From assembly GCA_903951635.1 (NCBI GenBank), contig CAJBCV010000211.1, forward strand, positions 1 through 40,727: 40,727 nucleotides of DNA, read 5' to 3'. A program made the position numbers and the translations under genes. The stretch comes from an uncultured Planctomycetaceae bacterium (lineage in GTDB: Bacteria; Planctomycetota; Planctomycetia; Pirellulales; UBA1268). The notes beneath the pieces are model-generated. The model was given only the letters and a program-made list of their open reading frames with translations. It was not told where the DNA came from and made no database searches. Shown in pieces: positions 26,435 to 35,911 of the stretch; the stretch's first letter is position 1, and the number at the start of each line of letters is the position of its first letter.

Positions 26435-29400
26435 ATGATTTCCGTGCGTTTCTCTGCATCAACCGCGCCGTCGTGCGACCGCCGATCTTGGCGCACCGCG
26501 GCCCGAGCCTTCGCCGTGGTCGCTGCGATCATCACGGCCTTCTCTGGGCTTCAGGCCTCTGCCCAGACCGTCATTACCGGCACGACGACGCTCACCGATC
26601 CGCTTTCGGGGCTCTACGAGCTCAGTGACGCCGACGGGCCGGTGCTGATGGAGGGGGCAAGCGCGATCGACGGCGTCGCCTCGTTCTCTTTTAACTACAC
26701 CATTGATCCGACCGTCCCTGCCACGCTTGCTGCCGATCTTTCCGGCACCGGTGGCCTCGAGCTCACGAGCGCCGGCACGCTGCTGATCACCGGAGCCAAC
26801 ACCTACTCCGGCGGAACGACGATCACGGACGGCACGATATCGCTCGGCAGCGCTTCCGCCCTGGGAAGCGGCACGATCTCTTTCGCCAACGTCTCCTCCT
26901 CAGTCGCAGGCATTCTCCAGTACACCTCAGGGATCACCACCGACTACTCCAGCCAGATGAGCACGGCGGGAAATCAGCGCGTCATCATCGACACGAACAC
27001 CGAGAACGTCACCTTCGCCACGGGCCTCGCCGGTGCAGGCACGGTCCTCACCAAGCTCGGCGACGGCACGCTGACGCTCGGCGGGGCGAACACCTACACC
27101 GGTGACACCTACGCCTTCGGCGGCACGCTCGAGGTGGCGACCGGGGGCTCGATCACCTCCAGTGGCAGTCTGACGGCAGGGGGCGGCGGCACGTTCCGCG
27201 TCGGTGGCGGTACCGTGAGCGTTGTCAATGCCACGGCTGACGACGGCACGATCGCCATCGACAGCGGAACGGTCGCGATCGACAGCCTCCTGACCGTCGG
27301 CGACGCTGCCACCGGCACGATGACCGTCAGCAGCGGCAGCGTGACAGCCGGATCGACCGTCCTCGGGTCCCAGGCAGGCTCCGCTGGCACCCTCATCGTC
27401 AGCGGTGGATCGTTCACCTCAAGCGGCGATCTCGCCGTCGGCATCGACGGCGGCGGCTTGCTCCAGGTTGACACCGCCGGAACGATCGCCGTCGGGGGTA
27501 CGCTCACCAAGGCCGCCGGCAGCGCGATCGACATCGCAAGCGGCGGCACGCTGCGGATCGGCCTCGGAGGCACCAGCGGCACGCTCGTCGGCGATCTGAG
27601 TGTCGGGGGCGGCACGCTCGTCTTTGACCGCTCCGACGATTCGACCTACAGCGGCATCCTCGATGGCTCTGGCTCGGTGACCAAAGCCGGCGCCGGCACC
27701 CTCACGCTCACGGGAGAAAACACCTTCAGCGGCGCGACGACGATCTCGACAGGCACCCTCCAGATCGGCGACGGCACGACCGCCGGCTCGATCACCGGCG
27801 ACGTCGTCAACAACGCCACGCTCGCCTTCAACCGCTCCGATGCGATCAGCTACGGCGGGGCGATCACCGGCTCGGGCGCGCTCGTCCAGGCTGGCACAGG
27901 CACACTGACACTCACCGGCGCAAGCAGCTATTCCGGCAGCACGACCGTCGCCGCGGGCACCCTCGAGGTGACCAGCGGCGGCAGCGTCGATAGCGCCGGC
28001 AGTCTCATGGTGGGCGACGGCACGACTGCGGCGCTTGTCATTTCCGGCGGGAGCCTCACGAACGCCGCCGCGACGATCGGCAACGGCGCCCTCGGCAATG
28101 CGTCCGCCACGATCAGCGCCGGCACCTGGACGAGCACCGGCGACCTTGTCGTCGGCGCACATGACGCCATCGGCGCGCTTGCGATCAACGGCACTGGGAG
28201 GGCAATCGTCGGTGGAGCCCTCAGCAAAGGCGACAACGGCACGATCACCCTTTCCTCTGGCGGCACGCTCCAGATCGGCAACGGCGGCGCCGGTGGCTCG
28301 CTCGGCACCGATCTCATCAACGACGGTGCCCTCGTCTTCGACCGTGCAGGGAGCTCGACCTACGGTGGCATCGTCTCCGGCGCCGGCACGCTCACCCAGC
28401 AGGGGAGCGGGGTCCTCTCGCTCATCGGCGCCAACACCTACGCCGGCGGGACGACGATCGCGAACGGAACGCTCGACATCACGAGCGGCGGATCGATCGA
28501 CCATGCCGGCGCCGATGTCAGCATCGCTTCCGGAGGAACGCTTTCAGTGTCCGGCGGCAGCGTTTCCAGCCGCATCGGCACGGTTGGCGATCAGGGCACC
28601 GGCACGGCCACCGTCACCGATGGCTCGTGGACGAATGCCGACGAGCTCCGCGTCGGCTGGGGTGACGGCGTCGTCTCCGCCGACGGCACGCTCTCCATCA
28701 GCGGCGGCACGGTCACCAACACGAATGCCTACCTTGGCGGCGGCGCAGGGAGCGTCGGCCAGGCCACGGTCAGCGGTGGCACCTGGACCAGCAGCGACAC
28801 CCTGCGGATCGGCTTCGGCGGGGCCAACGGGGCCCTGACGGTCTCCGGGGGCACCGTCTCCGACACCGATGGAATCATCGGGGCGAGTGTTTCCAGTTCG
28901 GGCACCGCCACGCTCAGCAGTGGATCATGGACGAACTCTGGCGCCCTTGCGGTGGGCGCCAATGGTGGCGCCGGCACGCTCGCCGTGAGCGGCGGAGCGC
29001 TCTCGAGCGCCACCGGCTCGGTCGGCTCCGCGGCCGGGAGCATCGGCACCGCCACCATCAGCGGCGGCACCTGGACAAACAGCGGCGACCTCGTGATCGG
29101 CAACGACGGCACCGGCACCCTTTCGATCAGCGGCAGCGGGACGGTCATCGTCGGCGGATCGCTCTATAAAGGGGTCGCCGGGGCCAATGGCAGTGGCGGC
29201 ACGATCGAGCTTTCCTCGGGAGGAACGCTCCAAATCGGCTCGAGCGGCGGCAATCTCGAAACCGACCTCACCAATAACGGCGCGCTCGTCTTCGAAAACT
29301 CGGTCGATTCAACCTACGCCGGTAGCGTCGACGGCAGCGGCCGCGTGCGGTTTGCGATGCAAAGCGCCAACGTCCTCGCACTCTCCGGCAGCAACGCTTG

Positions 29401-32400
29401 GAGTGGTGGCACGGCGATCGACAACGGCACACTCTTGGTCACGAACTCCGCTGCCCTCGGCACCGCCGGCACGATCTCGTTTGGCGGCGGCACGCTCCAG
29501 TTCTCCTCCGGCAACACCGTCGACTACTCCTCGCGCTTCGATGGCTCGGGAACCCAGGCCTTCAGCCTCGACACCAACGGGCTCGACGTCACGCTCGCCT
29601 CAGGGATCGCCGGGGCCGGCAGCACGCTCGAGAAGCTCGGCGCCGGCGCGCTCATCCTCACCGGCGACAACACCTTCACGGGACTCACGACGGTGTCGGC
29701 AGGGGCGCTCCAGATCGGCGGCGGCGCCGCGACCGGATCGCTCACCGGCAACATTCAAAACGACGCCACCCTCGCCTTCGACCGCTCCGGATCGCTGATC
29801 TACGGCGGCGTGATCTCGGGTGCTGGATCGCTTGTCAACCAGGGGTCTGGAACCCTCTCGCTCACTGGCGCCAACACCTTTACCGGCGACACGCTCCTCC
29901 AGGCCGGCACGCTCTCTCTCGGCAGCGCCGACGCCCTCGGCACCGGTGGAGACATCTCGTTCACCGGTGGAGCGCTCCAGTTCACCTCCGCCAACACCTC
30001 CGACCTGTCGGCGCGCTTCAGCGCCGCCGACAGCCAGGCCTACAAGCTCGACACGAATGGCCAAGCCGTGACCCTCGCCTCAGACCTCACAAGCTCCGGT
30101 GGCTCGCTCGAGAAGCTCGGCGCGGGAGTCCTCACGCTCACGGGTAACAACACGTTCGCCGGCGGCACGACGCTCACCGCCGGCACGCTCTCCCTCGGAA
30201 GCACGGGGGCCCTCGGGCCCACCGATCCGACCGACCCGACCGCCGGGCCGATCTCGTTTGCCGGCGGCACGCTCCAGTACATGCTTGGCAACACGCTCGA
30301 CTACTCCGGTCGCTTCACCACTTCAGCTGGACAGACCTACTCGATCGACACCAACGGCGAGTCGGTCACCTTCGCAAGCAACCTCACAAGCTCCGGCGCA
30401 AGCCTCGCGAAGCTCGGCGCCGGCACGCTCTCCCTGACGGGAGCCAACGACGTCTCCGGCGGCCTGTCACTCCAAGGGGGCACGATCGAGCTCGGCAGTG
30501 CCGATGCCATCGGCAGCGGCGGGGCGATCGAGTTCCTCGGGGGGACGCTCCAATTCACCGCGGCGAACACGGATGATGTGTCCAATCGCTTCAGCGCCGC
30601 CACCGGCCAGGCCTTCAGCGTCGACACCAACGGCCAGACCGTGGCCTTCGACACGGCAATTGCCGGCACGGGAAACGCGTTTACGAAGCTCGGCAGCGGC
30701 ACGCTCACCCTCTCGGCCGACAACACCTCCAGCGGCGTGACGACCGTCTCGGCAGGCACGCTGCGAATCGGTGCCGGTGGCGCTACCGGCTCGGTTGCCG
30801 GCGACATCGCCACCAATGCCGCGCTCGTCTTCGATCGCTCCGGCTCGCTCACCACGGCCGGCAACATCTCCGGCAGCGGGTCGCTCGAGAAGCTGGGCGA
30901 TGGCACCCTGTCGCTCACCGGCGACAACAGCTACACCGGCGGCACACAGATCAACGCCGGGACACTCGCCGTCGGCAGCGTTCATGCCCTCGGCAGTAGC
31001 GGCACGATCTCGTTCGGCGGTGGCACGCTTCAATACACCTCCGGGAACAGCGTCGATTACTCCTCCCGAATCAGCTCTACGGCCGGGCAGGCGATCCGCA
31101 TCGATACCAGCGGCCGGTCGGTGACTTTTGCCGCTGGCTTGGCAGGCGCCAACAGCACGCTCGAGAAAATCGGAGCGGGCACACTCACGCTTTCAGCGGC
31201 GAGCACCTACGACGGCGGCACGAGCATCGGTGGCGGCACGCTCGAGGTGACCAGCGGCGGCGCGATCAGCCATGCGAGCGCCGATCTCGCCGTCGGCACT
31301 TCCGCCGGAAGCGGGGATCTCCTCGTCAGCGGCGGCAGCGTCACAAGCGCCAACTCCCTCCTCGGCGCTTCAGCCGGGAACACCGCAGCCGCCACGATCA
31401 CTTCCGGCGCCTGGGACACCACAGGTGCGCTCCAGGTCGGTGCCGTCACTGGAGCAACCGGTGTGCTCACGATCCAAGGGGGAAGCGTCACGACCGACAC
31501 GGCCTATCTCGGGTTTGCGGCCGGAAGCAGTGGCACCGCGACGGTCACCGACGGCACCTGGACCAACAGCGGCGACCTCCGCGTCGGCTATGACGGCACC
31601 GGGGCACTCGGGATTTCCGGCTCAGGCGTCGTGGCCGTCGGCGGCAGCCTTTTCCAAGGGGGGAGCGGGATTATCGATCTCGCTTCCGGGGGAACGCTGC
31701 GGATCGGCCTTGGGGGAACGAGCGGCGAGCTCCTCACCGATCTGGCCAACAATGGCACGCTCGTCTTCGACCGCTCCGACGACTCGAGCTACTTTGGCAT
31801 CCTCTCCGGCACCGGGGCGGTCACGAAACTCGGCGGGGGAACGCTCACGCTCACCGGGCAGAACACCGCCACGGGGCTGACGACGATCTCGGCGGGCACG
31901 TTGCAGATCGGGGACGGCACCGTCGACGGGGCGATCGCCGGACATGCGCTCAACAACGCGAGCCTCACGTTCAACACGCTCGGCACAGAGACCTACGCCG
32001 GGGACATTTCCGGAAGCGGCGATCTCACGAAGTCGGGGATCGGCACGCTGACGCTCACCGGCTCGAGCAGCTATTCGGGGGGCACGAACTTCGACGACGG
32101 CACGGTCGTTCTTGGGAGCGCCGACGCCCTCGGCGCCTCGGGCACGCTCTCGTTTGGCGGCGGCGTGATGCGCTTCAGCAACGCCAACACGACCGACTAT
32201 TCCGACCGCTTCAGCACCACAGGCAGCCAAGCCTTCGCCGTCGACACCGATGGGGAGGACGTGACGTTTGCCATGGGGCTCACCGGGGCAGGGAGCTCCC
32301 TCGAGAAACTCGGGGCCGGCACGCTCACGCTCTCCGGCACCAACACCTACGACGCCGGGACGACGGTGACTGCCGGCTCGCTGCGTATCGGCGACGGAGG

Positions 32401-35400
32401 GACGAGCGGCTCGCTCGCGGGAGACATCGTCAATGCCGGCGCCGTCCTCTTCGACCGCTCCGATGACTCGACCTTCGCGGGGGCAATGAGCGGCACCGGC
32501 ACGCTGACGAAGCTCGGCGACGGCACGCTCACGCTCTCCGGCGCGAACACCTTCACCGGCGGAGCAACGATTCAATCGGGCACGCTCAGCATCGGCGACG
32601 GGGGCACGACCGGGGCGATCGCCGCGGACATCGTCAACGACGGCGTCCTCGCCTTCAACCGCTCCGATGCCAGCGGCTACGCCGGAGCGGTGAGCGGTAG
32701 CGGAAGCCTGTTGAAACTCGGTGCTGGCACCTTCACGCTCTCCGGCAGCAGCAGCTACTCCGGCGGCACGACGGTCAACGACGGCACGCTCGCCGTCGCC
32801 GCTGGGGGCGTCATCAACCACGCTGCTGCCGACCTGATTGTCGGCGCGGATGGCGGGACCGCGACGGTGAACGTGGCCGGAGGCGACATCACCAGCGACC
32901 GCGGCTACCTCGGCGTCGACGGCACCGGCTCGGCGACGGTCTCCGCCGGGACCTGGACGACGAGCGGGGCCCTGTTTGCAGGCTTCGGCTTGAACGCCCC
33001 GGCCAACGGCACGCTCAATATCAGCAGCGGCACGCTGCAAACTGGCGGCGCGTATCTCGGCCTCTTCGCCACCGGCACCGGCTCGGCGACCGTCAGCGGC
33101 GGCACCTGGACCAACCTCGGCGATCTCATCGTCGGCTCCGACGGCGGCACCGGCTCGCTCGCTGTCAGCGACGGCACGGCAAGCACCGCAAACGCCCTCA
33201 TCGGCACCTCAGCCTCGAGCACCGGCACGGTCACCATCACCGGCGGGACATGGACCTCCAGCGGCGATGTCACGGTCGGATCGGCCGATGGCACGGGCAC
33301 GCTGACGATCTCCGGCTCCGGAACGGCGCTGGTGGGCGGGACGCTCTCCCGCGGTGATTCAAGCACGATCGACCTCGCCAGCGGCGGCACGCTCCAAATC
33401 GGTCTCGGGAGCGCCTCCGGAATCCTTGCCGGCGACCTTGTCAACAACGGCACGCTGATCTTCAACCGCAGTGATGACTCGAGCGCCACCGGCTCGATCA
33501 GCGGCGCAGGGACCGTCACCAAGCTCGGTGCCGGCACCCTTTCCCTCGAGGGCACCAACAGCTACACGGGAGGCACGACGATCGCCGCCGGAGCGATTTC
33601 CCTCGGCAGCGCAGGCGCTCTCGACACGACAGGGACGATCTCGTTCACCGGCGGCGCGCTGCAGTTCACCGCGGCCAACACCACCGACTACTCGCCCCAC
33701 TTCAGCACGGCGGCCAACCAGGCCTACGCCCTCGATACCAATGGCCAGGATGTGACCCTCGCCAACGGACTTACCAGTTCTGGCGGTACGCTCACGAAGT
33801 CTGGGCTGGGCACGCTCACGCTCACCGGAGCGAACACCTTTACCGGCCTGACGACCGTCGCAACCGGCACGCTCCAGATCGGCGACGGCGGCACGACCGG
33901 CTCGATCGCCGGGAACATCGCCGTCGACTCCGACGTCGTCTTCAACCGCTCCGGCACCACGACCTACGGCGGCGCGATCTCCGGCAATGGCAACGTTACG
34001 AAGCTCGGAACAGGCACGCTCCTCCTCACCGGCGACAATCTCGCCTTCGGCATCACGACGGTCACTGCCGGCACGCTCGAGATCGGCCACGGCGGCACGA
34101 CCGGATCGATCCGCGGCGACATCCGCAACGACGGGACGGTCATCTTCAACCGCTCCGACTCGCTGACCTACTCCGGCAACATCGACGGCGCCGGAGATGT
34201 GACGAAACTCGGCGCCGGCACGCTCACCCTCAGCGGCGACAACACGTTTGCCGGCGTGGCCCGGATCGACGCCGGCACGCTCGCCGTGGCGAGTGCCGGG
34301 GCGCTCGGCAGCGGCGCGAGCCTGCCGACGATCTCGTTTGGCGGCGGCACGCTGCAATACACGAGCGGAAACCAGGTCGATTATTCCGGCCAGATCGGCT
34401 CCGCCGCCGCTCAGGCGATCCGGATCGACACCAACGGCGAGGCGGTGGCGTTCGCCACCGGGCTGGCCGGCGCCTCGAGCACGCTCGAGAAGTTCGGGGC
34501 CGGGACGCTCACCCTTTCCGGGTCGAGCAGCTACACCGGCGGCACGACCGTCAGCGGAGGGACGCTCGACGTCACCACCGGCGGCGCCATCGCTCACACA
34601 ACCGCAGCGCTCGCCATCGGCACCACGACCGGCACTGGCGCGGTCGTCGTCAGTGGTGGAAGCGTCACCGTCGGCGATGCGACGCTCGGCCGCGACGCTT
34701 CGAGTGCCGGCACGCTCACCATGAGCAGCGGTTCGTTCAGTTCGACCGGAACGCTCCTCGTCGGCGGTGGAGCCGCGGCGACCGGGACGCTCGACATCCT
34801 CGGCGGCACCGTGACGACCCGCGACACGGCGATCGGCTCAGGATCGTCGAGCGGCGTCGCGACCGTGTCGGGAGGCACCTGGACCAACACGGCCGATCTC
34901 TCGATCGCAAACGGAACGCTCGCGATCACCGGCGGGATCGTCGTCGTCGGTGGGACGCTCTCCGAATCGACGGCCGGCAGCATCGATCTCCAAGCCGGGG
35001 GTGTGCTCCGCATCGGCTCAGGGGGCCCGGGGGGGGAACTTCAGGCCAATCTCGACTTTGACGGCGATCTCGTCTTCGATCGCTCGGGCGTTGCGACCTA
35101 CGGCGGAACGCTCGCCGGCACGGGCACGCTCACGCAGGATGGGAGCGGCACACTCGCGCTCACGTCTGCCGGAAGCTTCGGCTTTACCGGTCAGACGACC
35201 GTTGCGGCCGGCGGCCTCCTCGTCGACGGGACACTCGCCAGTTCGGCGGTCGTCGTCGAGTCGGGCGCCTTCCTCGGCGGCTCCGGGACGATCGCCCAGT
35301 CGGTGACGGTGGCCAGTGGCGGCTTGATGTCGCCGGGCACCGATGGAACCATCTCGCTCCTCACCGTCGGCTCGGTGGTCCTCCAGGCGGGCAGCCAGGT

Positions 35401-35836
35401 GTCGTTCGGGATCCTCGCCGATGGCGATCTCTCCGGTACCGCTGGGGTCAACTATGATTCGCTGCGGATCACCAACAGCAGCGGCGTCGACTTCGGCGGC
35501 ACGCTACGACTCGACTTCGCCAATCTGCTTCCCGTTGTCAATGGCCAAGGCTTCCAACTCTTCGCGCTCGACGGCGGGAATCCCGTCGGGCATTTCGCGT
35601 CGGTGGTCGCCGCCGGCACCGGCGCCTACGCGGGGGTCGGATTCTATCGCCGCGGGCCTGACGAGTGGGTGTCGACGTACGGCACGACCGAGCAATATCT
35701 CCGCTTCGACGAACTCACCGGCAGGCTCGAGGTGGTGCCGGAGCCGTCGACGTGGGTGATGGCAGTCGCCGGGCTCGCCGCGGCCGGGTGGATGGCCCGG
35801 CGGAAGAAACTCGCCCAGCGGCAACGGACGGCTTGA
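26435..35836 (+). CDS. PEP-CTERM protein with about 24 autotransporter-associated beta-strand (PATR) repeats
   Basis: The 3,133-residue product starts at an ATG with a good Shine-Dalgarno. Residues 1-43 form a signal peptide: arginine-rich n-region (RR at 16-17), hydrophobic core at about 25-40, and a cut site after ASA43. About 24 PATR repeats of the type GAGTLTLTGANTYSGGTTI follow, separated by three kinds of linker. Near the end is a passenger-like closing segment (from about residue 2990). The tail has PEP at 3102-3104, a hydrophobic helix (WVMAVAGLAAAGWMA) and ARRKK, the signature of PEP-CTERM substrates cut by an exosortase. There is no autotransporter barrel, so the PATR repeats here do not mark type V secretion. 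By eye the only cysteine (residue 14) is in the signal peptide. I expect an extracellular or envelope-attached beta-helix fibre; its ligand is unknown. The gene lies 170 bp after the giant gene on the same strand. Confidence 0.95.
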   Translation: MISVRFSASTAPSCDRRSWRTAARAFAVVAAIITAFSGLQASAQTVITGTTTLTDPLSGLYELSDADGPVLMEGASAIDGVASFSFNYTIDPTVPATLAADLSGTGGLELTSAGTLLITGANTYSGGTTITDGTISLGSASALGSGTISFANVSSSVAGILQYTSGITTDYSSQMSTAGNQRVIIDTNTENVTFATGLAGAGTVLTKLGDGTLTLGGANTYTGDTYAFGGTLEVATGGSITSSGSLTAGGGGTFRVGGGTVSVVNATADDGTIAIDSGTVAIDSLLTVGDAATGTMTVSSGSVTAGSTVLGSQAGSAGTLIVSGGSFTSSGDLAVGIDGGGLLQVDTAGTIAVGGTLTKAAGSAIDIASGGTLRIGLGGTSGTLVGDLSVGGGTLVFDRSDDSTYSGILDGSGSVTKAGAGTLTLTGENTFSGATTISTGTLQIGDGTTAGSITGDVVNNATLAFNRSDAISYGGAITGSGALVQAGTGTLTLTGASSYSGSTTVAAGTLEVTSGGSVDSAGSLMVGDGTTAALVISGGSLTNAAATIGNGALGNASATISAGTWTSTGDLVVGAHDAIGALAINGTGRAIVGGALSKGDNGTITLSSGGTLQIGNGGAGGSLGTDLINDGALVFDRAGSSTYGGIVSGAGTLTQQGSGVLSLIGANTYAGGTTIANGTLDITSGGSIDHAGADVSIASGGTLSVSGGSVSSRIGTVGDQGTGTATVTDGSWTNADELRVGWGDGVVSADGTLSISGGTVTNTNAYLGGGAGSVGQATVSGGTWTSSDTLRIGFGGANGALTVSGGTVSDTDGIIGASVSSSGTATLSSGSWTNSGALAVGANGGAGTLAVSGGALSSATGSVGSAAGSIGTATISGGTWTNSGDLVIGNDGTGTLSISGSGTVIVGGSLYKGVAGANGSGGTIELSSGGTLQIGSSGGNLETDLTNNGALVFENSVDSTYAGSVDGSGRVRFAMQSANVLALSGSNAWSGGTAIDNGTLLVTNSAALGTAGTISFGGGTLQFSSGNTVDYSSRFDGSGTQAFSLDTNGLDVTLASGIAGAGSTLEKLGAGALILTGDNTFTGLTTVSAGALQIGGGAATGSLTGNIQNDATLAFDRSGSLIYGGVISGAGSLVNQGSGTLSLTGANTFTGDTLLQAGTLSLGSADALGTGGDISFTGGALQFTSANTSDLSARFSAADSQAYKLDTNGQAVTLASDLTSSGGSLEKLGAGVLTLTGNNTFAGGTTLTAGTLSLGSTGALGPTDPTDPTAGPISFAGGTLQYMLGNTLDYSGRFTTSAGQTYSIDTNGESVTFASNLTSSGASLAKLGAGTLSLTGANDVSGGLSLQGGTIELGSADAIGSGGAIEFLGGTLQFTAANTDDVSNRFSAATGQAFSVDTNGQTVAFDTAIAGTGNAFTKLGSGTLTLSADNTSSGVTTVSAGTLRIGAGGATGSVAGDIATNAALVFDRSGSLTTAGNISGSGSLEKLGDGTLSLTGDNSYTGGTQINAGTLAVGSVHALGSSGTISFGGGTLQYTSGNSVDYSSRISSTAGQAIRIDTSGRSVTFAAGLAGANSTLEKIGAGTLTLSAASTYDGGTSIGGGTLEVTSGGAISHASADLAVGTSAGSGDLLVSGGSVTSANSLLGASAGNTAAATITSGAWDTTGALQVGAVTGATGVLTIQGGSVTTDTAYLGFAAGSSGTATVTDGTWTNSGDLRVGYDGTGALGISGSGVVAVGGSLFQGGSGIIDLASGGTLRIGLGGTSGELLTDLANNGTLVFDRSDDSSYFGILSGTGAVTKLGGGTLTLTGQNTATGLTTISAGTLQIGDGTVDGAIAGHALNNASLTFNTLGTETYAGDISGSGDLTKSGIGTLTLTGSSSYSGGTNFDDGTVVLGSADALGASGTLSFGGGVMRFSNANTTDYSDRFSTTGSQAFAVDTDGEDVTFAMGLTGAGSSLEKLGAGTLTLSGTNTYDAGTTVTAGSLRIGDGGTSGSLAGDIVNAGAVLFDRSDDSTFAGAMSGTGTLTKLGDGTLTLSGANTFTGGATIQSGTLSIGDGGTTGAIAADIVNDGVLAFNRSDASGYAGAVSGSGSLLKLGAGTFTLSGSSSYSGGTTVNDGTLAVAAGGVINHAAADLIVGADGGTATVNVAGGDITSDRGYLGVDGTGSATVSAGTWTTSGALFAGFGLNAPANGTLNISSGTLQTGGAYLGLFATGTGSATVSGGTWTNLGDLIVGSDGGTGSLAVSDGTASTANALIGTSASSTGTVTITGGTWTSSGDVTVGSADGTGTLTISGSGTALVGGTLSRGDSSTIDLASGGTLQIGLGSASGILAGDLVNNGTLIFNRSDDSSATGSISGAGTVTKLGAGTLSLEGTNSYTGGTTIAAGAISLGSAGALDTTGTISFTGGALQFTAANTTDYSPHFSTAANQAYALDTNGQDVTLANGLTSSGGTLTKSGLGTLTLTGANTFTGLTTVATGTLQIGDGGTTGSIAGNIAVDSDVVFNRSGTTTYGGAISGNGNVTKLGTGTLLLTGDNLAFGITTVTAGTLEIGHGGTTGSIRGDIRNDGTVIFNRSDSLTYSGNIDGAGDVTKLGAGTLTLSGDNTFAGVARIDAGTLAVASAGALGSGASLPTISFGGGTLQYTSGNQVDYSGQIGSAAAQAIRIDTNGEAVAFATGLAGASSTLEKFGAGTLTLSGSSSYTGGTTVSGGTLDVTTGGAIAHTTAALAIGTTTGTGAVVVSGGSVTVGDATLGRDASSAGTLTMSSGSFSSTGTLLVGGGAAATGTLDILGGTVTTRDTAIGSGSSSGVATVSGGTWTNTADLSIANGTLAITGGIVVVGGTLSESTAGSIDLQAGGVLRIGSGGPGGELQANLDFDGDLVFDRSGVATYGGTLAGTGTLTQDGSGTLALTSAGSFGFTGQTTVAAGGLLVDGTLASSAVVVESGAFLGGSGTIAQSVTVASGGLMSPGTDGTISLLTVGSVVLQAGSQVSFGILADGDLSGTAGVNYDSLRITNSSGVDFGGTLRLDFANLLPVVNGQGFQLFALDGGNPVGHFASVVAAGTGAYAGVGFYRRGPDEWVSTYGTTEQYLRFDELTGRLEVVPEPSTWVMAVAGLAAAGWMARRKKLAQRQRTA
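26750..35230 (+). repeat. PATR repeat array with three linker classes
   Basis: I count 24 PATR cores. Linker class B has stacked SGGSVTS / ATVSGGTWTNSGDLxVG strands, is entered after a core ending LEVTSGG or similar, and occurs six times (starting near 27130, 27960, 28490, 31250, 32810 and 34580). Class C has ISFxGGxLQFTxxNTxDYS followed by QAxxxDTNGQxVTFA, and occurs nine times. Class D has TGSIxGDIxNxxxLxFNRS followed by YxGxISGxG, and occurs eight times. DNA identity between copies is high in places; compare 27530-27790 with 31675-31930. Confidence 0.85.
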
Positions 35837-35891
35837 TCTCGACCGCTGACGCCGTCTTCTTCACGACCGCGAGACAGACGTCGGCAGACCA

Positions 35892-35908
35892 CCGCCGAGC
35901 CTTGGCGG
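35892..35908 (-). terminator. Possible weak hairpin after the CHAD gene
   Basis: CCGCC and GGCGG can pair around a seven-base loop, three bases after the CHAD stop on the minus strand, inside the 75-bp gap between convergent genes. There is no T tract, so this is a weak candidate. Confidence 0.25.
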
Positions 35909-35911
35909 CAT

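Noticed and set aside
26750-35230. CRISPR-like regular repetition
   Set aside because: The repetition is protein-coding, of irregular length and without unique spacers between identical repeats.
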